Shown here: positions 23,074 to 32,100 of the stretch, one piece after another | Numbering within the stretch: the first letter of the stretch is position 1 | How the letters are laid out: every line of letters begins with the position of its first letter | From: Candidatus Hydrogenedentota bacterium | GTDB taxonomy: Bacteria; Hydrogenedentota; Hydrogenedentia; Hydrogenedentales; SLHB01 | Reading direction: 5' to 3' | Assembly (NCBI GenBank): GCA_020849535.1 | Contig: JADLGB010000005.1 | Span: 1 to 33,109, forward strand | Length of the DNA stretch: 33,109 bases | The notes under the pieces: model-generated | The model's database searches: none | What the model was told of the DNA's origin: nothing | Seen by the model: the letters and a program-made list of their open reading frames with translations, nothing else | Made by a program: the position numbers and the translations under genes

Positions 23074-24714
23074 CTAGCCCCGGAAATACAAAAGCACACC
23101 AAACACAATGACTAGAAGAATCCCCGTCAAGACCAAATTGGTTCCATGGCCTTTGCCTTCCAGTTCGATTCCTTCGATGGCTACCGTCTCGCGCTTGGTC
23201 TGGAAGGTGAGCCCGCGAAGCTGCTCTTCGGGCAGGGGCCGCGTCGCCAGACTGACCAGCACCAGAATCAGAACGCAGACTCCGAACAGGCAAAGGGAGA
23301 AGTGGAGGAAGTTCATGTCCGCAAAGCGAAACAGAATTCCGTCTCCCAATGCGCCCTTGTTCAACTCCAGCGCGAGACGTCCCATCCCCAGCACGAAGCC
23401 CGAGAGCATGGATGCCATAGCGCCCGCCGCGTTGAGGCGCTTGAAGAAGATCCCCAACAGAAACACCGCCGCGATGGGCGGCGCGATGTAGGCCTGGACG
23501 CTCTGCAAGTACTGGTACAACTGCCCGGAGATGTACTTCATGAAGGGGATCCACGCCAGCCCGAGGGCGACCATGACGACGGTCGCTAACTGGCCTACCC
23601 ACACGAGTTGACGCTCCGAGGCTGTGGGGTGGAGTTTCTTATAGACATCCAGCGTGACGAGCGTCGAACAAGAATTGAAGACCGAGGAGAGCGAACTCAT
23701 GAGCGCGGCAAGCAGCCCGCCCACCACGAGCCCCCGCATACCCACGGGTAGCAGCGCGCCCACCAGCGTGGGCAGGGCCTGATCGGGCTTGTCCAGGGTA
23801 AGCTGGCCGCTCTTGGTAAGCGCATATGCGATCACGCCGGGGATGACGAAGATGAACAAGGGAATGACCTTGAGAAAACCTGCGAAAATCGCGCCGCGCC
23901 GCGCCTGCTCGACGTTGGGGGCTGACAACACGCGCTGCACGATGAACTGGTCGGTGCACCAATACCAGGCCCCGATGATGGGCGCTCCGAAGACAATGCC
24001 GGTCCAGGGGAAGTTGGGATCGGTTATGGGTTTCCACAGGCTGAAGAAGTCGCTACCCACGGTCTGGTGGAGAGCGTCCCAACCGCCGACCTTATCCAAG
24101 CCAATGACGGTGACCGCGACGCCGCCTGCCACGAGCACGAACATCTGAAACATGTCCGTGTAGAGGACTGCGCGCAAGCCGCCGAACACGGTGTAGATAC
24201 CTGTGGCAATGACAACGACAATAGCGCCGGTCCAGAAGTTGATGCCCATGAGCGATTCGAATACGACGCCGCCCGCGTAGATCGACACGGAGATCTTGGT
24301 CAGCACATAACCCACGATGGAGACCACGGCGAGATACCAACGCGCGGCGGGCGAATACCGGCGTTCGAGGAATTCCGGCATGGTGTACACGCCGCTGCGG
24401 ATATAGAAGGGCACAAACACCCAGCCCAACAGGAGCAGCAGAAACGAGGCCAGAATCTCGAACTGGCCAACCGCAACACCGCTGGCCGCGCCGGTGCCGG
24501 CCAGCCCCACGAGGTGCTCGGAGCCGATGTTGGATGCGAAGAGCGAGGCGCCGATGACAAACCACCCGGTGTGCCGGCCCGCAAGGAAGTAGCCCGCCGA
24601 CGTCTCGCGGGTGTGCTCGCGCCAGGTAGACCAGATGGCCACCGCAAACACCGCAACGAAATAGGCAGCGATTATGGCCCAATCAATGGGCACGAGCGAC
24701 CCGGCACTGCTCAT
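23074..24714 (-). CDS. SSS-family sodium:solute symporter
   Basis: A 546-residue inner-membrane transporter of the sodium:solute symporter family (SGLT/PutP type), with about 13-14 hydrophobic helices. It starts with W-A-I-I-A-A-Y-F-V-A-V-F-A-V-A-I-W-S-T, then S-A-G-Y-F-L-A-G-R-H-T-G-W-F-V-I-G-A-S-L-F-A-S-N-I-G-S-E-H-L-V-G-L-A-G, the characteristic SSS helix-1/2 region. W-Y-W-C-T-D-Q-F-I-V-Q-R-V-L-S-A and A-A-L-M-S-S-L-S-S-V-F-N-S resemble the SGLT sugar branch. GGAGGGGAG lies upstream of the ATG. A sugar or sugar-like substrate is favoured by these motifs but not proven. It is the first gene of an operon with the lipoprotein and PLD genes; why a transporter sits with those is unclear. Confidence 0.92.
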   Translation of the reverse strand: MSSAGSLVPIDWAIIAAYFVAVFAVAIWSTWREHTRETSAGYFLAGRHTGWFVIGASLFASNIGSEHLVGLAGTGAASGVAVGQFEILASFLLLLLGWVFVPFYIRSGVYTMPEFLERRYSPAARWYLAVVSIVGYVLTKISVSIYAGGVVFESLMGINFWTGAIVVVIATGIYTVFGGLRAVLYTDMFQMFVLVAGGVAVTVIGLDKVGGWDALHQTVGSDFFSLWKPITDPNFPWTGIVFGAPIIGAWYWCTDQFIVQRVLSAPNVEQARRGAIFAGFLKVIPLFIFVIPGVIAYALTKSGQLTLDKPDQALPTLVGALLPVGMRGLVVGGLLAALMSSLSSVFNSCSTLVTLDVYKKLHPTASERQLVWVGQLATVVMVALGLAWIPFMKYISGQLYQYLQSVQAYIAPPIAAVFLLGIFFKRLNAAGAMASMLSGFVLGMGRLALELNKGALGDGILFRFADMNFLHFSLCLFGVCVLILVLVSLATRPLPEEQLRGLTFQTKRETVAIEGIELEGKGHGTNLVLTGILLVIVFGVLLYFRG

Positions 24715-24788
24715 GGAATTCTCCCCTCCGCATGGTTGACCGCACCATCCTAGGCCAGGGAAAGAATCGCTTCAAGGGAGATCATTCC

Positions 24789-24890
24789 CGGAGGGCGGGT
24801 TTTCCAGCCGCCTCTTCTATCTTTGTTTGATCACCGCAACCTCGCACCCACCCCGGCCCTGCCCGTCCCCGGCGGACAGGAATGTCCGCC
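24789..24890 (-). repeat. Composite two-hairpin repeat (reverse copy)
   Basis: Reading the minus strand: GGCGGACA-TTCC-TGTCCGCC (24871-24890, perfect stem), about 60 bp, then AGAGGCGGCTGGAAAACCCG and CCCTCC (hairpin at 24794-24812, slightly imperfect). The same two hairpins in the same order, the second again preceded by GAAGAGG and followed by CCTCC, occur at 28610-28720 on the plus strand. It lies between the symporter and cysE genes. Confidence 0.8.
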
Positions 24891-24995
24891 CACCTAAGCC
24901 GGATTCGCTTCTCGGGCCTTGCGCGTGTACACTTGAGTATGTCTGCGTGGGCATAAGCATTCGCCCACGCGCCGGGTTGCTGCAGGGAGATTGAT

Positions 24996-25802
24996 ATGCC
25001 GAAACCAGCCAATGATCCCATTTGGGAGGCAATACGGGCCGAAGTCGCGCAGGAAGCGCACGATGAGCCCATGCTCGCCAACTTTCTCTATGGGGTGGTG
25101 CTCAACCACAAGAGCCTCGAGGCCGCGTTGAGCTTCCTTCTGTCAGCCAAGCTGGAAAGCACGACCATCCCCGCCATATCGCTGCGCGATCTGCTTGACG
25201 AGGCCTACATCGGCGATCCGGCGATTGGTGTCGCTGTGCGCGCGGATATCCAGGCCATACGCACCCGCGACCCCGCTTGCAGCGGGTATGCGATACCCCT
25301 CCTGTACTTCAAGGGCTTCCACGCGCTGCAGTCCTACCGCGCCGCCCACTACTTTTGGACCCACGGGCGCCGCTCGCTGGCCCTCTACCTGCAGAGCCGG
25401 ATCGCCCAGACCCTCGCCGTGGACATCCACCCTGCGGCGCGCATCGGTTCGGGAATCCTCATGGACCACGCGACCGGAATCGTCATCGGCGAAACGGCGG
25501 TTGTGGAGGACGACGTGTCCATGCTGCACGAAGTCACCCTGGGCGGCACGGGCAAAGAACACGGCGACCGCCACCCCAAGATCCGCCGGGGCGTCCTCAT
25601 CGGCGCCGGGGCGAAGATTCTCGGCAATGTCGAGGTGGGCGAAGGCGCGAAGATCGGCGCCGGCAGCGTCGTATTGAAGGCGATCCCGCCCCACAGCACC
25701 GCCGCGGGAGTTCCTGCCGAAATCGTGGGTCACACGCGCGTCGACGTGCCCGCCCTCGAAATGGATCACCGCATCACCAACGGCTCCGGGGACGCCAAGT
25801 AA
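24996..25802 (+). CDS. cysE: Serine O-acetyltransferase CysE
   Basis: A 268-residue serine acetyltransferase, making O-acetylserine from serine and acetyl-CoA in cysteine synthesis. The N-terminal helical domain has W-E-A-I-R-A-E-V-A and A-D-I-Q-A-I-R-T-R-D-P-A. The C-terminal left-handed beta-helix has hexapeptide repeats. Catalytic positions agree with the E. coli enzyme as I recall it: Asp92, Asp143 (V-D-I-H-P), Asp157-His158 (M-D-H-A-T-G-I-V-I-G-E-T-A) and His193 (G-D-R-H-P-K-I). GGGAG precedes the ATG. The C-terminal tail (N-G-S-G-D-A-K) lacks the usual terminal Ile that docks into cysteine synthase, so complex formation may differ. cysK is not adjacent. Confidence 0.95.
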   Translation: MPKPANDPIWEAIRAEVAQEAHDEPMLANFLYGVVLNHKSLEAALSFLLSAKLESTTIPAISLRDLLDEAYIGDPAIGVAVRADIQAIRTRDPACSGYAIPLLYFKGFHALQSYRAAHYFWTHGRRSLALYLQSRIAQTLAVDIHPAARIGSGILMDHATGIVIGETAVVEDDVSMLHEVTLGGTGKEHGDRHPKIRRGVLIGAGAKILGNVEVGEGAKIGAGSVVLKAIPPHSTAAGVPAEIVGHTRVDVPALEMDHRITNGSGDAK

Positions 25803-25887
25803 CCCGCGGGAGCACGGACAAACACCGACAGCCCCTGCCCGCGCTGCGGGCGACCCCGCACACTCCTTGTGAGCCGCCACTGGGAGC

Positions 25888-25905
25888 GCCGGTATCCCTG
25901 TCGGC
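25888..25905. repeat. Hairpin GCCGGTATCCCTGTCGGC
   Basis: A slightly imperfect copy of the GCCGGCA-TCCC-TGCCGGC hairpin found twice near the end of the window, here with one G-T pair, preceded by GGGAGC as at the other sites and followed by TCTAA. It lies in the gap between cysE and the next gene. Confidence 0.75.
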
Positions 25906-26010
25906 TCTAATGGTTTACGGAAAAGAAGCAGCCGGATTTACTTGCTGCACCGGAGAACCCTATACTGACTGTGCTGACTCGAGATCGCTCGTGAATAGGA
26001 ATACACCTAC

Positions 26011-26988
26011 GTGACCGATACACACCACATGGAGGCGGACATCCGGCAGGTCGGCGGGCCAAGGCGGGCCTCGCTGGAATTGCGCGGCACGGTCCTCGTG
26101 CACCACCAACGCGGCTGGGCCGGAAGCGCCTCCGTCTTCATTCCGATCGAATGGATTACCGTCTCATCGCGCCGCCGCAACAACATGAATTATCTGGTCT
26201 GCCTGTCTCTCGTGCTTCTGGCCCTGGTCAGTCTGCTGTCCGGGCTGGTTCTGGAAGTGACGCGGGGGGAGGCGCCGTCCCTTCTCATGCTCCTGGCCTT
26301 TGCGGTTCCCACGGCATTGTGCTGCGGCGTGTCGGTGCTATGCCTGTTCCGCTTTCTTCAGCGGCATCGCACAACCGTGCTCGCCGTGGACACCGACCAC
26401 ACGGGGATGCGCATCGAGTTCTGGCACACGCCCACGGAAAACCCGCAGCTCGACGCACTTCTCGAACGTCTCAGCAGTTTGCGCGAGCGCATCGAGGACG
26501 TGACCCAGTATCCCATTCACACGAGCCACACCTGGTACCGCCTGCGCCCCTTCCGCGCGGTGCTGCTCAAGGGCCTCATGTACAGCCTCGTCCTCTACAT
26601 CCCCGTGAGCCTCATCGCCGACTATCTCGATCAGCACACGCTATTGCTATTCCTGCTGCTGCCGCCGGCGTTCTACGGCGGCCACTACGCGTTGATGGCC
26701 CTGCGCAATCTTGGCAACCCGAAGTCCTTCCGCGCCGCGGTCCGGAGTTACAACAAAGGGGAAGTGCGGCAAGCAGACTCGTATCTGCGCGATACGCTCG
26801 CGGCGCATCCGGATCACGCCGAGTCCCTGCTGTTGTCGGTCTACGTGAACGTCGAGCAGCAGCAATTCGACCGCGCCTTCGCGCAATGCCGCAAGCTGGC
26901 CGCCTTCGATCGGGACCACGCTGACGACCTCGTCAAAGAAATCTGGGCCATCAAGCGCATGCATGATCGCATGGACGCCGGCTCCTGA
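26011..26988 (+). CDS. Membrane protein with TPR-like C-terminal tail
   Basis: A 325-residue protein I do not recognise as a named family. It has an N-terminal soluble beta-type stretch (S-L-E-L-R-G-T-V-L-V-H-H-Q), two membrane helices at about residues 60-82 and 91-113, a cytoplasmic-style segment, two more at about 188-203 and 210-225, and a helical tail of about 90 residues. The tail (S-F-R-A-A-V-R-S-Y-N-K-G-E-V-R-Q-A-D-S-Y-L...L-A-A-H-P-D-H-A-E-S-L-L-L...F-D-R-A-F-A-Q-C-R-K-L) looks like two or three TPR helices. The start is a GTG with no clear ribosome-binding site; an ATG 18 bp later is possible. No partner gene identifies a role. Confidence 0.7.
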   Translation: MTDTHHMEADIRQVGGPRRASLELRGTVLVHHQRGWAGSASVFIPIEWITVSSRRRNNMNYLVCLSLVLLALVSLLSGLVLEVTRGEAPSLLMLLAFAVPTALCCGVSVLCLFRFLQRHRTTVLAVDTDHTGMRIEFWHTPTENPQLDALLERLSSLRERIEDVTQYPIHTSHTWYRLRPFRAVLLKGLMYSLVLYIPVSLIADYLDQHTLLLFLLLPPAFYGGHYALMALRNLGNPKSFRAAVRSYNKGEVRQADSYLRDTLAAHPDHAESLLLSVYVNVEQQQFDRAFAQCRKLAAFDRDHADDLVKEIWAIKRMHDRMDAGS

Positions 26989-27022
26989 CGTATAGCTCAC
27001 CTCAACACGGGGAGGTCACACG

Positions 27023-28555
27023 ATGCTGTGGTGCGGAATTCTGGCGATTGTCCTTCAAGCCGCGGACACGCCCATCCTGATCATCAACGAAGACAACAGC
27101 CATTTCTTCGGATCGCGCTCCGCGGACGAGATGTCGATGGAAGGCCTGAACGCCTTCGTGGACCAATACGCGAACACGAAGGTAACCCACCTCTTCTTGA
27201 ATCCCAGCGCGATGCGCGCGAGTTACGCGAGCGACGTGTGGGACCGCATCTGGGACGTTGGCAATCAGGAAGTCCCCGAAGGCAACGAGTTCTGTCAAAA
27301 GTGGGTGGACAACGCGCGCTTGTTGCACGAGCGCGGCCTCGACTGCTACGCGGTGTGGATCGCGCGCTGCCGCGAGAAGGGCATCTCGCCGTGGTTGAGC
27401 ATGCGCATGAATGACATCCACGATGTCGACAACCCAAAGAACTTCATGCACAACACGTTCTGGGTGAACCACCCGGAGTATTGGCGCGTGCCGGGCAGCA
27501 CGAGCGGCTGGACGGATCGCGCATATAATTACGCGATCCCGGAAGTCCGCGAACATCACATGGCGCTCGTGCGCGAACTGCTCGAGCGCTACGATCCGGA
27601 TGGTCTTGAATTGGACTGGATGCGTTTCGGCTATCACTTCGCGCCGGGCAAGGAGGCGGAAGGGGCCATCATCCTCGCGGACTTCATGCGCGAGGTACGC
27701 CAGCTCGCGAACACGTGGGCGGAGAAGCGCGGTCATCCCATCCAGATCGGCGCGCGCGTGCCGGCCCATCCCGACGCGGCTATCGGCCTCGGAATGGATG
27801 GAATCACCTGGGCCAAGGAAGGCCTCATCGATATGCTTGTGCCGACGCCGTTCTGGGCGACGGCGGACTTTGATATCCCGGTCGAACTCTGGCGCGAGCG
27901 CCTCGGCGACGCCGATGCGAATGTCATCGTGGCACCAGGCCAGGAGGTGCTGTTGCGCGCCAGTCCCGGTGCGGAGGCGGTGCTGAACAATCTCGCGTCA
28001 ACCCGCGGGTTCGCGGCCGCGGGCTGGCATCGCGGCGCAGAGGCCATGTACACGTTCAACTACATGGACCCGGCCCCGATCCTCGGTGGGACCGCCGCGT
28101 ACCGGCAATTCCTGGAGGAAGGCTTGGCCCGCGATGTCGTGTTGGCGAAGCCGCGGCGGCACGTCGTGACCTATCGCGACACCGTGCCGTCTGGCGTGTC
28201 GAACGGCGTCCAGTTGCCTGTGGGGACGGATGCCCCGCGCGAGTTCCGCCTGTACGTCGGCCCGGTGGCAGGCTCCGGTGACGCGCTGATTCTGATCGGC
28301 CTCGGCCCTCAGGAAGGTATTGCGGATGTGGCGCTAAACGCCTCGCTCAACGGCACCGCGTGTACTCCGGTGGAGGGCGACTGGGCCCTCTCTCAACTAG
28401 CGGGCGTGGACCAGTTGCGCGGATTCGCCGCAGTGCCGCCTGCTCTCCAGGAAGGTTACAACACGATCCGCGTGGAACCCTACGCGGGAAACAAGATCAC
28501 CGCGCAGATCGTTTGGGTCGAGATCATCTTCGGAGCACGCGAGCCCGATCGGTAG
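27023..28555 (+). CDS. GHL10-like glycoside-hydrolase-family secreted protein
   Basis: A 510-residue protein with a short hydrophobic N terminus (M-L-W-C-G-I-L-A-I-V-L-Q-A-A) that could be a signal peptide. GGGGAGG lies seven bases before the ATG. The body looks like a TIM barrel of the glycoside-hydrolase-like GHL10 (DUF187) type. Y-D-P-D-G-L-E-L-D-W-M-R-F-G-Y-H-F is the characteristic strand carrying the acidic residues; Y-N-Y-A-I-P-E-V-R-E-H-H-M-A-L-V-R-E-L-L precedes it. Arg/His/Asp-rich W-L-S-M-R-M-N-D-I-H-D lies upstream. The last 130 residues form a beta domain. The family is widespread in Planctomycetes-related bacteria and is thought to act on polysaccharides or peptidoglycan. The substrate is unknown; it stands alone after the membrane-protein gene (34-bp gap). 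Confidence 0.75.
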   Translation: MLWCGILAIVLQAADTPILIINEDNSHFFGSRSADEMSMEGLNAFVDQYANTKVTHLFLNPSAMRASYASDVWDRIWDVGNQEVPEGNEFCQKWVDNARLLHERGLDCYAVWIARCREKGISPWLSMRMNDIHDVDNPKNFMHNTFWVNHPEYWRVPGSTSGWTDRAYNYAIPEVREHHMALVRELLERYDPDGLELDWMRFGYHFAPGKEAEGAIILADFMREVRQLANTWAEKRGHPIQIGARVPAHPDAAIGLGMDGITWAKEGLIDMLVPTPFWATADFDIPVELWRERLGDADANVIVAPGQEVLLRASPGAEAVLNNLASTRGFAAAGWHRGAEAMYTFNYMDPAPILGGTAAYRQFLEEGLARDVVLAKPRRHVVTYRDTVPSGVSNGVQLPVGTDAPREFRLYVGPVAGSGDALILIGLGPQEGIADVALNASLNGTACTPVEGDWALSQLAGVDQLRGFAAVPPALQEGYNTIRVEPYAGNKITAQIVWVEIIFGAREPDR

Positions 28556-28609
28556 GACTGGCCCAACGCAAACTTCGCAGAAGAACACGCCCGTGAATCC
28601 GCAAGAAGG

Positions 28610-28720
28610 GCGGACATTCCTGTCCGCGGCCGCACGCACTGGCAGAGTCGGTGCCTGGGTATAACTGCCGCGCTTGCCTACGCTCACGCGAAGAGGTGGC
28701 GGGTTGGAAAACCCGCCCTC
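28610..28720 (+). repeat. Composite two-hairpin repeat (forward copy)
   Basis: GCGGACA-TTCC-TGTCCGC at 28610-28627, about 70 bp, then GGCGGGTT-GGAA-AACCCGCC at 28698-28717 followed by CTCC. It is the forward copy of 24789-24890. The second hairpin ends 14 bp before the -35 box of the blaI promoter and may also terminate transcription from the upstream GHL10-like gene. Confidence 0.8.
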
Positions 28721-28731
28721 CACGAGGGGGC

Positions 28732-28773
28732 TTGACAAATACTATGCCCATAGTAGATACTATGCTCATAGTA
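28732..28773 (+). promoter_or_regulatory. blaI promoter with two perfect operators
   Basis: TTGACA at 28732-28737 is a -35 box; GATACT at 28756-28761, 18 bp further, is the likely -10. Two perfect 7-2-7 palindromes overlap it: TACTATG-CC-CATAGTA (28740-28755), between the two boxes, and TACTATG-CT-CATAGTA (28758-28773), covering the -10. Their centres are 18 bp apart, about two helical turns. BlaI/MecI repressors bind TACA/TGTA-type dyads in tandem, so this is probably the auto-operator of the following gene. AAAGGAG follows at 28777 as the ribosome-binding site. Confidence 0.85.
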
Positions 28774-28790
28774 ACCAAAGGAGTTCTCCC

Positions 28791-29195
28791 ATGGCCGCGA
28801 CCGCCCGACCCTCCGAACTCGAGTTGCAGGTCCTGTCCGTCCTCTGGCGCGATGGCGCGTTGACCGCGCGGGAAGTGGGCGAGAACATGCCCGACGGCAA
28901 GACCCGCGCCTACACGACCGTGCTGTCGGTCTTGCAGGTAATGGAGAAGAAGGGACTCGTGACGCACCGCGTGGAGGGCCGCACGCACCGCTACGCGGCG
29001 AAGGTCACAAAGCGCCAGGTGTTGGGCCCGATGTTACGCCAGTTGGTATCCAACGTGTTTGGCGGCAGCGCTACGACGGCCGTCCAGCACCTGCTCGCGG
29101 AAAACAAGGTCAGCGCGGAGGAGCTGCGCGAAATCCAGGACCTCATCGCGCAGCATGAATCCGCTTCCAAACCGGCGGGGAGGAAGAAGTCATGA
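28791..29195 (+). CDS. blaI: BlaI/MecI-family transcriptional repressor
   Basis: A 134-residue BlaI/MecI-type winged-helix repressor. P-S-E-L-E-L-Q-V-L-S-V-L-W-R-D-G-A-L-T-A-R-E-V and T-R-A-Y-T-T-V-L-S-V-L-Q-V-M-E-K-K-G-L-V-T-H-R-V-E-G-R-T-H-R-Y-A-A are the family's helix-turn-helix and wing; the C-terminal helical part (about 75-125) would dimerise and contain the cleavage region. The ATG at 28791 follows AAAGGAG with the usual spacing; an in-frame upstream extension would read the promoter and is rejected. The operators just ahead of it imply autorepression. The stop overlaps the receptor gene start by 4 bp (ATGA), so both proteins are co-translated as a pair. Confidence 0.93.
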   Translation: MAATARPSELELQVLSVLWRDGALTAREVGENMPDGKTRAYTTVLSVLQVMEKKGLVTHRVEGRTHRYAAKVTKRQVLGPMLRQLVSNVFGGSATTAVQHLLAENKVSAEELREIQDLIAQHESASKPAGRKKS

Positions 29196-32100
29196 CCTTC
29201 TCCACCTCATTCTTGATCGCCGCGTGGGCCAACCTCCCGGTTTCGCTGCTGCACACGCTTTGGGAAGGCGCGCTCGCCGTCGCTGCCGTCGCATACTTGC
29301 TGCGGCGCATCTCCGCCGCACGGCCCGAACTGCGCTATGGCGTCTGCGTCGGAGGCCTGAGCGCGGTGGTGCTCGCGTGGCTGGTGACCTGGTCGGTGCT
29401 TACCTACGAGCCGCGCGACGCGGACCCGAACGCGCCTATGGCTTCAAGCTTCGCGCAACCCATCATGACGAGCACGCAACAATCCAATCCGGATCCGTCA
29501 CCAGTGATGACGAACGACGTGGCGCGCGCAAGCGCACCGGCGCCACGACTCCCTTGGCGCGCGTGGCTGGCCAACGCGTGGGCCGCGGGCGTGTGCGTGA
29601 TGGGACTGCGCGCGCTCTTTCTCATCCGCGGCGCGGGACGCCTGCGCCGGACCAGCGCCCGGTGTGATGACGAGGCGCTACTCGCGCTGCTGGAAGAGCT
29701 TCGCGATGCGATGGCTGTTGCGCGGCGGGTAGCGTTGCGCGTCGCAGATTCCGTGGATGGGCCGATGGTCATGGGCATCCTGTCGCCCGCGATCTTGCTG
29801 CCCGCGCACGTGTTGACGGGCGTGCCGCCGGAACACCTGCGCGCCATGCTCGCCCACGAACTCGCACACATCCGGCGTCACGACTACCTCGTCAACCTCG
29901 CGCAGATGCTTGTGGAATCGCTGCTGTTCTTCAACCCCGCGGTGTGGTGGCTGAGCCGCCAGATTCGCGTGGAACGCGAGGCCTGTTGCGACGCCCTCGC
30001 CGTGCGCCACACGGGCAGCGCGGTCGTCTACGCACGGGTGCTGGCGGACTTCGCCGCACGCACCGCGTCGGCCCCGGCGCTCGCCATGGGCGGCGCGCCC
30101 CCCGCAAAACCGCTCCTCGAACGCATCCTCCGCATCCTGACGCCGCACGCGCGGCCCGCACTGCGCCTCCCGTGGTACAGCCTCGCGGCGTTCGCCGTCG
30201 TCGGACTCGCACTCCTCGCGGGTCTCGGTGGGTTCAGCTATTTCGGCGTAAAACTCGTCGCCGAGGCGATGAACCCGCACGAGCGCATCGAGCGGATGGC
30301 GGAAATCCAGAAGCAGTTCGAAGAGCCGGTGGTGGACGAGAGCGCCAAGGTCACGGTTGCCGGAACGGTCAGCACGGAGGACGGCGGCCCGCTGCCGGAG
30401 AACCTCCGGGTGAAGGTAATCAATCTCACACGCAATGAAACAATATCCGCCGCAACTCCTGTCGAAAACGGGAAGTTTCGCAAGAGCAACGTGGACCCAA
30501 GAGCAGTCTATGTGCAGGCGATAGGTGACGGCTATGCGCCGTCATTGGTCGGGCCTCTCGATACCGCGAACACACTCGCCATAGAGAACCTCACTGTCGT
30601 CCTCCAGCGGGGCCGGACCGGCCTGATTCTTTTCACCGACAATCGTGGACTGCCCATCGAGGGGGTGGAGGTTACTTGCACTTTCCGCATCCGGCGCGGT
30701 CCCAATTACTGGATCTCTGCTGGCTCTCAATCTGCTCTCAGCGGGCACGACGGCGTGGCACGCTTGGAGCATTGTTTGGACAATCCCGTTGAACTCACGG
30801 TACGAAAGCCTGGATATTTGGAGTGTGACGATAGACGGTTCGACATTCCCACCGATAACCCCGTCACGTGGACCCTCGACCCCATGGAGCCTGTCGTGAT
30901 ACACGTTCAGGCCCAAGAAAGCGGCGTTCCCATCGCGGGCGCGGCTTTGCACGTCGGCGCTACGAGTAACTTGCATTGGAACCAAGTCGATGGCGCTGAA
31001 AAGCTTCTGGCGACAGCAGACGAAACCGGCGTTATCACCCTCGATTGTCTCCGCGGTGATTTGCAGTACTGGTGCTACGTAGCAACGGACGACGGAAGGC
31101 GCATGAAACTCGATGCGCCCATCGTGGTGGGGCAAGATCCGCTGACAGTGACTGTGCCCCCACCTCTGTACGTGCGTGGCACAGTCCTGGTCGAGCCCGA
31201 ACAGCTCGAGGGCAATGCTCAATTCGTCAAGCTCTCCTATCCCGAAGTATTCAGTGCTCCCCTTCTCACATCTATCTCAGAGATTCGCTCCGTGAAAGTG
31301 CCTATTAAGGATGGGCGCGGCGAATTCACCATCGATAACATCTTTCCTGGGGAATTGGAACTCACCGTTCTCGATCACACCGAAACACTGGACGTCCAGG
31401 AATCGATTGACGATCTCGTGCTGGACCTTCGGACAAGCGCTCTGACCGAACCCAAGAAGACCCGGACCGTCATCCTTCGCTTCGCTGTCCCTGAAGGTCA
31501 ACCCGCGCCCACCGGCACGTTTCGTCTCGATTATATCGCTCGACCACGCGCAGGTTACTACTCAAACATCTCCCTGCCCATTGAGAACGGGCAAGTCAGC
31601 TACGAAGTGCCGGTCCCAGGAAAGATTGGATACATGATGGATAAGACCGTCGGGTATTGGGTGAAACACACGAACGAGATTGCGGTGCCGGACGGCGACG
31701 GGCCGTTCATCGTGGATGTGCCGGTCGTACCGGCGGGCACGATTCACGGCGTGGTTCACGAAGCGCCCGCTGATTACAGTTTGTCTGTGTTGGTCGCGAA
31801 ACAGTCGCCGAACGTGGACACGCCCTTTGCTGAAGTGCGGCCCGACGTCGACGAGCGGGGCGCGTTCACCTGCGGCTCCTTACCCATCGGTGGGACATAC
31901 GTCATTATGGCTGTGAGCGGTTCCGCGGCGGTCATGAGCAAGCCCATCAAGTTGACCAGTGCGGAACCCATCAAGGAATTGGACCTCACCTTCGCCAAGG
32001 GTCTGCCGGTAACGGGCACCATCCTCAAGCCCGATGGAACACCCGCGCCGAGCGTGGCCGCACGTCTCCTCATCGAGACGGAGTACAGCCATACCCACTC

